Positions 53,907 through 64,000 of a stretch of 64,000 nucleotides of DNA are shown here, piece after piece. The notes beneath the pieces are model-generated. The model saw only the letters and a list, made by a program, of their open reading frames with translations. It did not search any database and was not told where the DNA came from. Each line of letters starts with the position of its first letter. Position 1 is the first letter of the stretch. Source of the stretch: Phascolomyces articulosus (lineage: Eukaryota > Mucoromycota > Mucoromycetes > Mucorales > Lichtheimiaceae); contig JAIXMP010000021.1 of the NCBI GenBank assembly GCA_025677815.1, positions 558,001 through 622,000 of the forward strand, in the 5' to 3' direction. The position numbers and the translations under genes were made by a program.

Positions 53907-55508
53907 GATGATTGATTACGTATAAAAGAAAAAAGGTAAAAGTTATCGAGTTAACTCAAAAAGACCATGATATTTATAGTCATCTGTATATTCAAAATTT
54001 ATGCATGGGAGATGTTTTTTTTTGCATCATGATTAATCCATCCAAGAAAAATTATTTGTTGAAAATTTTCTGTTTCAAAAATGCAGTTCCAAAATGAATC
54101 GCAAATGTCAAAATTGTAAATTTGTTTGAGTAAATATGAACAAAAGCTGTTGTCATTTGCTTTTTTGGTTTTATCATGACACCATTGCATATAGCCCCAA
54201 AATTTTTTGAGACAAGAAATATAACCAACAGAATGCAACATCATTGTTTTTTGTGTAATTGTTACGTTGAAGAGGTGTAAGATGTATGTAATAAACTGAT
54301 TACTTAACTGTGGTAAATCATTTTATATTTATTTAAAAAAGACGCCATATTTGCTATTGCCATTGCAGTCTATAAAAATACAAATTATTAGAATGACTGG
54401 AACCTTGTTACATCGATAATCTTATAATTTTGCGAAGGAGTTGGTTGATTCAATAACCTGCAACACTTTGACTCGCTTTCCTCGGGATTATCATGTGAAC
54501 ATATATAGCTGTTTGTTTGGGGTCGTTACACTTATATGGTATAAATTGCATATAAAGATATAAAATACCATTTATTGATAAAATGTATATAAACACACAG
54601 AAACATCCAGGTTTTCTAGCATGTCCAGATATTTATTTTATACCGTCAAGTGTTGTATATTATTATATATAGATTAGAATATTCTTATCGCCAATCAATA
54701 TTTTTATTCGCACACACATACTACATCAAGCGTCAATTTAGTAGACTTAGGATCCGTAATGAAAAGCTTTTGTATATATGGAAGTAAAAAAAAAAAAAAG
54801 AGAAAATACAGTTATAATCTGTATTCCTATCTATTTTTCATGCAATAATTATACTTTATATTGCCTGTAAAAGTACAGTTCATAAAATAAACAAGTGACG
54901 GAAATATCGAAAATACCACCATGGAGTAGAGTAACAATGGGTACTCCCAATCAGATGGAAATGAATCAGCAAAATAATAAACAATAATAACCACTGCTCC
55001 TAATAGATCGATAGTATACCATGTTCTGGAATTCACTCGATTTAAGAATACACCATTCCATTCCAACCAGAATGAAATTTCATTAAAAGCCGAATTGCAA
55101 ACACAATGACTTTACGTTAGAGTAAAAATGAATCTATCAATGCTGCTACCATTGACCGCTTCTTTTTATAAGTTGAAAATTCCATAAAAATAGTATTGAA
55201 GACTTGGAACAATAAGCTCTTTCCCGATCATATATTGCACAGTAAGGCATGAGAGTTTTTGTAGTTATAACTTATAACATATACAAACCATAGTATTCAA
55301 TTAAAAGTTTATATATTAATTAAAGTAAGTTTGCCAGATGCTTATTCTTTTCATTAGCTTATATACTCTCATGTACATTAATTTTACTTTGGAAGTCATC
55401 ATTTATCAGACTAAATATGTAAAATAGGCATTGGTGTGTTTTATTTACTTGATAATAGGTGGTATGGTAATACATAATATAGTATATTTCTATTTTCTAT
55501 TGTATTGT
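53907..55508. other. Intergenic region, one weak hydrophobic frame
   Basis: The left ~200 nt is the promoter of the small mitochondrial-type gene. The only frame of interest is 54827-55066 on the minus strand, listed separately. The right end (55320-55508) is the 3' flank of the Old Yellow Enzyme gene. Confidence 0.45.
54827..55066 (-). CDS. Possible small membrane protein or exon (weak)
   Basis: The frame reads LEWNGVFLNRVNSRTWYTID then LLGAVVIIVYYFADSFPSDW and YPLLLYSMVVFSIFPSLVYF, i.e. two likely membrane helices separated by a polar turn, better than the background composition. There is no ATG at the visible start, and the frame is open further upstream to about 55110, so it would have to be a non-first exon or a relic. 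No partner exon was found with confidence. Family unknown. Confidence 0.25.
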   Translation of the reverse strand: MEWNGVFLNRVNSRTWYTIDLLGAVVIIVYYFADSFPSDWEYPLLLYSMVVFSIFPSLVYFMNCTFTGNIKYNYCMKNR

Positions 55509-56809
<1,301 letters not shown>

Positions 56810-58016
56810 GATGACTTTTTTTTGTAATAATCAATTGAATAATAATAACAAGAAAAATCGAATCCTTGTTTGTTTCTTTTATATACTTTTTTTTTATGTC
56901 CACTAGTATACCTCTTTTCAACAAAACAAATTGCTTAATCCTTGACGGAAACAAAAATCCCCGTCTTCCGCCTGGTCCGCCCTGGAGAGAGTTGCCATAA
57001 AAGGAAAGTCCACGTAGGAGACGTTGATTTATAAGAAATTAGATTCATACAAAGAAAAAAATATTAAGAAATTAGAAATTTTCGGCGTGCCCGTTTTAAT
57101 AACTTTCTCCTATATGTTTACTGGCAAGATTTTGTAGACTAAGTCGTTGCTTCATAAGATTGGAATAACTGATATACTGTGTGTTGAAGACAATCTATTT
57201 TATTATTATTATTACTAAAAATAAGTGGGTGGGATCGGTTTATACGTGGTTTGGAGAAGATCCTAAACATTTATTACGTAAACATATAGAAAACCGATTT
57301 CTAGTATGGATGATCTTATTGTATGCCTGCTTTTTTTTTTTTTTTGCTTCCAAAGGATACGCGTCATTTGAATACATAACATGTACTAGCTGTGATAATC
57401 AGTGTGTACAGTATAAAATATTAATATTAAAGTAGATGTGAATGTTATATCACTTGGGTTTTATAAATATGCTTTATAAATTTAAGCTGGGATACGCTGA
57501 TCCATGTACAAGTTCTGTATAGTTTTTTTTCATGAACAGCACTGTGTATACTTCTTTTACAAAATCAACATATTCTTTGAGTATAGTGTACTAGTATTCA
57601 TACACTAGTAATATTTTTTGACCACCACATTATTGAACTCATATGTTGGATAATACGTAATAGAAAATATTTTATTATTGATTACGACTAAAATTGACCA
57701 AGATATACCTTACACTTAAAGTAAACATTATGTTATTATATAGAAAGTAGCTAAGTATTTATATTAATGGAATATCGGCGGATTAAGATCAATGCCCACG
57801 TTTTGATCCTATTCAAAATGTTTCGACGGAAAAAATATGTTTGTAAAACACACCATACATTCATTGACCCCTCCCTTTAGCATTCTATACACAATATTCC
57901 GTTACTTTTTCCTTTTTCATTTACATATTTTTCTTTTTTTTTTCTTCTCTTTCTCATATACATACACACACTCTCTTTTATTGCCACATCTTTAAACATA
58001 TATACATATATAAAAT
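56810..58016. promoter_or_regulatory. Divergent upstream region of the OYE and DnaJ genes
   Basis: 1.2 kb between two start codons pointing apart. The DnaJ side ends in a CT-rich tract (about 57905-57980) immediately before the leader. Heat-shock elements would be expected for a Ydj1 gene; I looked for GAAnnTTC/TTCnnGAA units and saw only imperfect ones around 57810-57830. No gene inside. Confidence 0.45.
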
Positions 58017-59342
58017 ATGGTGAAAGAGACGAAATATTACGAAAGTTTGGAAGTGAATCCAGAGGCAACTGAGAGCGAATTAAAAAAAGCGTATCGTAAA
58101 CTCGCATTGAAATACCATCCAGACAAGGTAAACAAAGAGAGAGAAAAAACTTTCATCGCCATTATTATTTTGCCGTGGGCACAATTACTACGATCATATA
58201 TGAATCCATTGACACACCAAATTATTTCAATAATATAGAATCCAGATGCAGGCGACAAGTTTAAAGAAATATCACACGCATATGAAGTTTTATCTGATCC
58301 AGATAAACGACGCATGTATGACCAATTTGGTGAAGAAGGGTTAAGTGGTGCAGGTATGGGTGATGCCATGGATGCCAATGATTTATTTTCACAACTTTTT
58401 GGTGGCGGTTTATTCGGTCAAGGTGGTGGTCGATCGGGTCCACGTAAAGGACGTGATATGGTGCACCATATGAAAGTGACCTTGGAAGATCTTTATAATG
58501 GACGAACGAGTAAAATTGCCGTCCAAAAACATATAATTTGTAAAGATTGTGAAGGTCGAGGTGGTAAAGAAGGGGCTGTCAAAGAATGCACAAAATGTAA
58601 AGGAGCTGGTTTTACCGTTTCCATGCGTCAAATGGGTCCCATGGTCCAACAAGTACAACAACCCTGCCCCGAATGTCATGGACAAGGTGAAATTATTGAT
58701 GAAAAGAACAAATGTAAAACCTGCAATGGTAAAAAAGTTGTGGATGATCGAAAAGTATTTGAAGTACATATCGATAAAGGCATGAAAGACGGACAAAAGA
58801 TTACATTTGCTGGCGAAGGTGATCAGGCTCCTGGTATCCAACCTGGTGATATTGTGATTGTTTTGAATCAAAAACCTCATGCTCATTTTGTTCGTAAAGG
58901 GGATGATCTTATTTATGAAGCCAAGATTGATTTGTTGTCATCTCTTGCTGGAGGCCGTTTCGCGATACCCCATCTGGATGATCGTGTATTGATTGTGACA
59001 ATCAAACCTGGCGAGGCTATTCGTCCAGGTCAAGTCAAAGTCATTGAACATGAAGGTATGCCTACTTACCGTCACCATGATAAGGGCAATCTCTTTATCA
59101 AGTTTGTTGTCGATTTCCCACCTCCAAATTGGACTGATGGTGATACAATTGCCCGATTGGAATCTATTCTACCCCAACGACCCAGTTTACCACCCAATGG
59201 TGAAAAACACCCTGAAGACGTTACTATGCAAGATGCCAGTGAACAACAACAATCGCGAGCTCATAATCAACACCATCCCATGGATATGGATGAAGAGGAT
59301 GATGGTCAAGGAGGACCTGGTGTACAATGCGCACAACAATAA
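58017..59342 (+). CDS. YDJ1: Type I DnaJ/Hsp40, Ydj1/DNAJA family, farnesylated
   Basis: Exons 58017-58127 and 58239-59342; 404 residues. It activates Hsp70 ATPase and binds unfolded clients, in the cytosol and on ER or mitochondrial surfaces. The J domain carries HPD at residues 34-36 and the intron falls right after YHPDK. A Gly-rich region with a DLFSQLFGG motif follows, then a zinc domain with four cysteine pairs: [24 protein letters not shown] and CKTCNGKK (the last lacks the final Gly). The client-binding beta domains and dimer region follow ([41 protein letters not shown]). The protein ends CAQQ, a CaaX box for farnesylation as in Ydj1 (CASQ). The tail before it is Gln/His/Asp-rich. 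It faces RPN6, with 110 nt between the stops. Confidence 0.96.
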
Positions 59343-59452
59343 TTAATAACGAAAAAAAAACAAAAAAAAAGGATGAAAAAAGAAAACCATATATTTGTAT
59401 TTGAACCATCAATTTTTTTTCTCTCTCTACAGCACCAAAACTTTTTAAATCA

Positions 59453-61455
59453 TTAAGAAAGCTTTGCAGCCTATAAATCGAAAAACAAAAATAAATAAAT
59501 AAATTATATTAATATATACATGTATTCGTAATTAAAATATGCCCTGTATAAATGTATATTTCTATTTTACCTTTTGGTACAAACTAGAGACAACTTTATC
59601 GACTTGCTTGAGGGTTTCAATGGCAGTTTCGTATGTTTTCTATTTTATCATTCACCAATAGATTAACATTGATCTTTTCGATTTTCTAAACAATCAAAAA
59701 TCAAAAAAATAACTTACATCTTCTTCTTGTTCTTCAAATATAATTAAACATCCAGCACCTTGATCAAGAATACCATGGAATGCCTTATCCAAAATCATTT
59801 GTGATAACCTATCATTTTTTTTGTGTTCCATTTCATAGATTCAGTTAGCAACCTATTTATTCCTGTCTTTTTCCTTCCATCCATCCATTATCACTATAAA
59901 CATACTTGTTTTCGACTTGTTGTGTTGGGAGCTTAACGACATCTGCAATATGAGAGATTTCTACTCGAGAGAAAGGTTCAATGATACGGACAAGATTTTG
60001 TTCAAGAAGTGTGTCATAAAGAGCTGCAAGCTGGGTACGGATAATGGGATCGTCATTAAGTTCTAAAATAATAATAATAATAAGAAAGTCAATTTCTCAA
60101 AATATATCAAAAAGTGTTATAGATCAATGAATTACCATTTGTATATGTAGCAAGGGCAGTTTCAAACTCTTGCAAATTTCTGTTTTGATGTGCATTGGCA
60201 ACTGCCTTCATGGCTTCAATATCAGCACCAGAATATCGCAATGCTACTTTACCACCAAGAATGGAATGGATATCTTCGGGCTAAAAGAAATAATTAATAG
60301 ACCTGAACAAACCCTCCTATTATTATTTTTCATCAAAAAAGAATAGCCATACATACCAAGCTAAGCATGATTTTACACAAAAGCATATACTTTAATGCCA
60401 AAACAGCCTTGGGATCATCTTGACTGGAATATCCTTCAAATGCTTCGAAAAAGTAGGAATAAGCGGTCTTGTAATCCTTTTCTTCAGAATGCAAAACACC
60501 AGATTGCATATCCAAAGCGGCTTGTAAAAGAGGTGGACAATAAATAGCATTTGCAGATGTTCGTGCCGATGTAAGTGCAGCCTAATGAACAAAAAAAAGG
60601 TGCATAATAGACCCCATTTTTTAATATTCTGCTCTTCTTTTCTGCTTCCAAAGGGTTTCCTGTATATATATCTGACTGATCACTTACCCTTGCTTTTGGT
60701 AAATTTCGTAAGGCATGGCATACTCTGCTTTCCAATAATTGCACCTCCACCAAAACCATTTTATCATCCAAACGCTTCAACTCCTTGAGCAATTGTGAGA
60801 TCAAATTGAGCGATTCATGATACATTTTGTTATCGAGATAAAGTGCAACAAGACGTGTTTCCAATGATTGCTTTAAAAAGATACGCTTTTCTTCCACAGA
60901 CCAAGCAATGGTTTCTTTGCATACATCGATTTGAAGTGGTAAACAGTTGGGTATGACACCGAAATAATCAATCAATGTTCGAACTAATAATAATATCCAT
61001 TTGCATTTTTTTTTATTTGGTCAATAACATTTTTCTTCTTCTTCCTATTTGTTCGTCAATAATATATATTACTTACTCAATTTAGCAGTCTTAGCTTTAG
61101 CAATAGAACCCATAAATGTACGCGATGATCGAATCAATCCAGCAAGTTCCTGAGCCAATCTATTAAATTATAAAAATAAGAAATTGCATTTATTAAAGAG
61201 ACAATCAATTGTAGATTGCATTACTTCCATCATACTACAAAGAGGAATAAGTTACCCAAGGTCACGATAAAGTTGTCCGAGATGGATAAGAGCAAATTCT
61301 TGTTCTTTCAATACTTCTTCATTGGCAGCTTGTTCTGACAAGACTGAGTTGTACAAAGCAATAGCTTGTTCAATCTGTTTTGCGTTCTTTAATTCTTCTG
61401 CTTGTCGAAGACGTTCAGTAGGTGGATCAGCATGTTTTTGTGAAGCTGCGACCAT
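59453..61455 (-). CDS. RPN6: 26S proteasome lid subunit Rpn6 (PSMD11)
   Basis: Exons on the minus strand: 61455-61256, 61159-61077, 60983-60688, 60581-60357, 60280-60136, 60062-59906, 59808-59718, 59639-59571, 59470-59453; 427 residues (yeast 434, human 422). Rpn6 clamps the lid to the base and 20S core. The N-terminal half is TPR-like helical repeats ([40 protein letters not shown]). Family landmarks include [20 protein letters not shown] and [20 protein letters not shown]. The C-terminal PCI domain has [40 protein letters not shown] and [17 protein letters not shown]. The last coding exon is just 18 nt (AAKLS). Four introns interrupt within 500 nt. The stop lies 110 nt from the DnaJ stop, so the 3' UTRs probably overlap. 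Confidence 0.96.
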
Positions 61456-61749
61456 GTTAAAAAATATATATATTCAATTAAAAAAAGAAAGATAAAAAAA
61501 AAGTGGATCGTTAAAATAATAAAAAAGCAAGAGTTGCGTATATTAAGTCCTCCTTCTCACTTTAAACACATTACGCGTCTTGTCCTGTATGAATCTCCGC
61601 TTCTGATTGGCTCACATATATATGTGCAGCAATAACTTCTGCAAAAAAAAAGGACATTTATTTTACATAACAAAAATAAATCATGCTTTATTATTATTAC
61701 TATTATTATTATTAATGGTGAGAAAGAGAACGAAAGAAATTTATAAAGT

Positions 61750-62718
61750 TTAACGCCATGAATCCAAATCTTCTGGATTAACGTATACGTTTTCACCGTT
61801 ATCTCGTATCGTTTCCCGTTTTTTATCCCTTGGTAACGGCTTCCGCATATCTGCCATTGATTGTTTTTTTTTTTTGATAAATGGATCAATATTATATCTT
61901 GACAAGTTAAACAACTCCCCCGGTCCAAATTAAACATATATAAATTCTTACCGTATGCATCTTCATTTGTCGCCCCAGAATAATAATTCCTTACACGGCG
62001 ATAAACAGAATATCCAAATTTACGATACATGCCTATTGCCACTGCGTTGGATACACGTACATAAAGATCCACAAACCAACCATTATATCTGATAAAAAAA
62101 AAGATCATTCAATTTTTTAATATCTTTTTCTCTTTCTCATTGTATATATTATATATAGATACATACGTTTTTTCGGATACTTCTTCAAGCAAATTCATCA
62201 TGCCATCTGCTAAACCCAATCGACGATATTCGGGAGCAACAGTAATAGCTGTAACGTGACCATGCCAGTTTTTACCCGTACCTTCTGCTTTACCCATCAC
62301 TAATAAAAGTAACGTATAGAACATCAATATTTCATTTACACACAAAGAAAATATCTGTTCGGGTTTTTTGGGCCGTCACTATTTACCATAACCCATGAGT
62401 CGATCGTGTGTTGACATTTGTACACAAAACAAATCGGGCCATTGAGCAAGATATTGCAAATAAAATGAAATATTATACTAATAGAGGGAATCATGTTAGT
62501 TTATATATAACAAAACGCGTATCAAAGTTCGAGTGGGGATTACTTGCAGTTTCGGTCAAAACATCGAGATTGCTAAGAATAACCATTAGCCTTGGTTAAT
62601 CAACTTATATTAAGAGGAATGTTTCAGTTTATTAGAGTATAGAAAAATGAACGAGAAACTCTTACACATTATTGAATTCAAACAGATCAGTTGCTTTGAA
62701 TCGTCTTAATAAACTCAT
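61750..62718 (-). CDS. NAT3: NatB catalytic subunit, N-terminal acetyltransferase (Nat3/NAA20)
   Basis: Exons on the minus strand: 62718-62666, 62572-62548, 62477-62387, 62299-62167, 62088-61952, 61850-61750; 179 residues, as expected. NatB acetylates the N-terminus of proteins starting Met-Asp/Glu/Asn/Gln, co-translationally. Seen: MSLLRRFKATDLFEFNNVNL, DVLTETYNISFYLQYLAQWP, GYVMGKAEG, WHGHVTAITVAPEYRRLGLA (acetyl-CoA loop RRLGLA), VDLYVRVSNAVAIGMYRKFG, YSVYRRVRNYYSG and EDAYDMRKPLPRD. The second exon is 25 nt. Its downstream intron begins GCAAGT rather than GT. A GT-only solution (shifting 4 nt) brings in a stop, so the GC donor is needed. The gene lies head to head with the ZNHIT3-like gene. 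Confidence 0.94.
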
Positions 62719-63093
62719 TTTCTTATTATTGTTGGTATATAAAACAGGAATAGGAACTAGTCTTATTTTTTCGGCTGAGTTGCTCTAGGAATGGCAGTCA
62801 AAACTCTTCCCCTCTCCTGGTAATTTTGTATCTAAAGTTGTATTTTTTTGCATAAATATATATACTTCCAAAACAACTTGTGTAGTTTTTTTTTCTCTCT
62901 AGAATTGTTGGTAAATACTGGATATGCATATTTGAAATAAGTGAAAAAAAGAAGGAAAGAAAAAGTAAAGATACTACACCCAGAAAAAAAAACTCAAATG
63001 TGAAAATATATTCATCAACAGCAACTGCTGCCAACTTGTAGAAAATCCTTCTCACCCTCTCTCTTATTTTTCAACCAATATCTAATAAATACA
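62719..63093. promoter_or_regulatory. Compact bidirectional promoter between NAT3 and the ZNHIT3-like gene
   Basis: Only 375 nt separate two divergent start codons. It contains T-rich and A-rich tracts on opposite halves and a CTCTCTCT pyrimidine run toward the right gene (about 63052-63065). No motif can be assigned to a known factor. Confidence 0.45.
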
Positions 63094-64000
63094 ATGGTTT
63101 TATGTGGGATCTGTTCTGATCAAGAAAGTAAATACAAATGTCCAACATGTAAAATACCCTAGTAAGCAATCACTTTTTGTTTTTTTCTTTGACATTATTT
63201 ATCATTGAAATGAAATGATTATAAAGTGGTGACTAATCAACTTGTCTAACGGGTTTAAACGTAAAACCCAAAAAAAAAATTCATAAAAAAGCTGTTCAAT
63301 CGCGTGCTTCAAAAATCACAAGTGTAAGCCGTTTGTGTCACTTTTTATAAAAATAAGGGCAATTTGGGCGATCTCCTTATCTCCGATCCCAATTATTATA
63401 ACATTTATATTCTTATTCTCTCTCTATCTCTATTAGTGGAACCTTGTCAGCCAGTGACAGAAACAAATGAATCATCCTCGTCCATCTTAGCGTCATCATC
63501 AGAATCAGCAGGTATTGTATATATATAAATATGACTTATTTTAAAATATATTAGAAGTGAGAATTGAAATCAGGATATAAAATATACCCATAGAAGGAAA
63601 TGTTAAAATAAAATAAAAAATTATAATAGAACGAAAGCAATTACCAACAGATACGGCAGATGAAGATGATACGAGTCGTTTAACAATAAATCAACTTACT
63701 TCGCTAGGTAGGGTATAATTATTTATAAAAGAAAAAAAAAGAGAGAGAGAGAGATACATAGAGACAAAATATATACAATTGAAATAGGGAGTAAAGAGAA
63801 TGATTATAGAGATGATGATGATAATGAGGATGAGATGCTTTTTAAACGATGGGTGATTTTTGTTATGAATAATAATAATGATGATGAAATATATGTATAG
63901 CACATTCGTCCGAGGTAACCAAGTATCTTCAAGACCCTCAAATTCGAGATTGGGTGACTCGAATCGATCGATCCAATGAACCAGAGAAGGAAATAGATAT
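63094..64000 (+). CDS. HIT1: HIT-type zinc-finger protein, ZNHIT3/Hit1-like (5' part, cut by right edge)
   Basis: Exons 63094-63161, 63292-63323, 63437-63511, 63651-63707 and 63901 to beyond the window. Joined, the first 37 residues give MVLCGICSDQESKYKCPTCK followed by IPYCSIACFKNHKLEPC. This is a complete HIT zinc finger with ligands Cys4, Cys7, Cys16, Cys19, Cys24, Cys28, His32 and Cys37. Then come a Ser/Thr/Glu-rich linker and TINQLTSLAHSSEVTKYLQD with PQIRDWVTRIDRS, matching the C-terminal helices of ZNHIT3. ZNHIT3/Hit1 works with the Rsa1/NUFIP1 module in box C/D snoRNP assembly. The exons are tiny (32, 75 and 57 nt), so the gene is invisible as open frames. The exon 2 acceptor is AAAAAAG with no pyrimidine tract. 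At least the C-terminal part lies outside the window. Confidence 0.9.

Noticed and set aside
57800..57840. Possible heat-shock element upstream of the DnaJ gene
   Set aside because: The TTC and GAA units are spaced by four rather than two bases, so it does not meet the nGAAnnTTCn rule.

Overview
The window looks like nuclear DNA of an early-diverging filamentous fungus, most likely Mucoromycota (Mucorales type). The DNA is AT-rich. Genes carry many short introns, mostly about 60-170 nt, with GTAAGT/GTATGT-like donors. Proteins carry long Ser/Gln/His/Asn/Asp runs. The gene set is ordinary fungal housekeeping: class II eIF4E, RabGDI, Ufd4, a Ubp12/USP4-type protease, Rpn6, NatB and NudC. I assign no genus. 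I rebuilt exon structures by hand. For every complete multi-exon model the exon lengths sum to a multiple of three, which supports the splice choices.

Layout, left to right: the 3' end of a low-complexity gene (1-667 +); a DDHD-type phospholipase with a 12-nt exon (1311-4651 -); an empty 3.5 kb; a secreted-Kelch/transmembrane/protein-kinase gene (8169-12473 +); nudC (13207-14288 -); a Ufd4/TRIP12-type HECT ligase (14689-21548 -), divergent from a deubiquitinase with two DUSP-Ubl modules (22752-27916 +); RabGDI (28217-30245 -); an empty 4.5 kb; a class II eIF4E with a very long disordered N-terminus (34793-37543 +), convergent with a two-RRM protein (38882-40708 -). A gene-poor 7.6 kb follows (40.7-48.3 kb), holding decayed mobile-element remains, including a piggyBac-like transposase tail. 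Then come a DUF1772 membrane protein (48341-48778 -), an unidentified small reading frame (50784-51056 -), an ACS-family MFS transporter (51210-53156 +), a 73-residue mitochondrial-looking protein (53521-53906 -), an Old Yellow Enzyme (55509-56809 -), a Ydj1-type DnaJ (58017-59342 +), RPN6 (59453-61455 -), the NatB catalytic subunit (61750-62718 -) and, cut by the right edge, a ZNHIT3/Hit1 zinc-finger gene (63094 onward +).

Several genes serve protein quality control and turnover: the E3 ligase, the deubiquitinase, a proteasome lid subunit, an Hsp40, the Hsp90-linked NudC and an N-terminal acetyltransferase. I see no evidence that this grouping is more than chance. The most unusual item is the Kelch-ectodomain receptor-like kinase. 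It has a signal peptide, about six Kelch blades, one membrane span, a roughly 450-residue disordered linker and a kinase domain with FCD instead of HRD and DFE instead of DFG. Other notable points are two GC-AG introns, the 12-nt exon, an Asn-to-Thr change in the flavoenzyme active site, and the doubled DUSP-Ubl front end of the deubiquitinase. I found no rRNA, tRNA or CRISPR signal.
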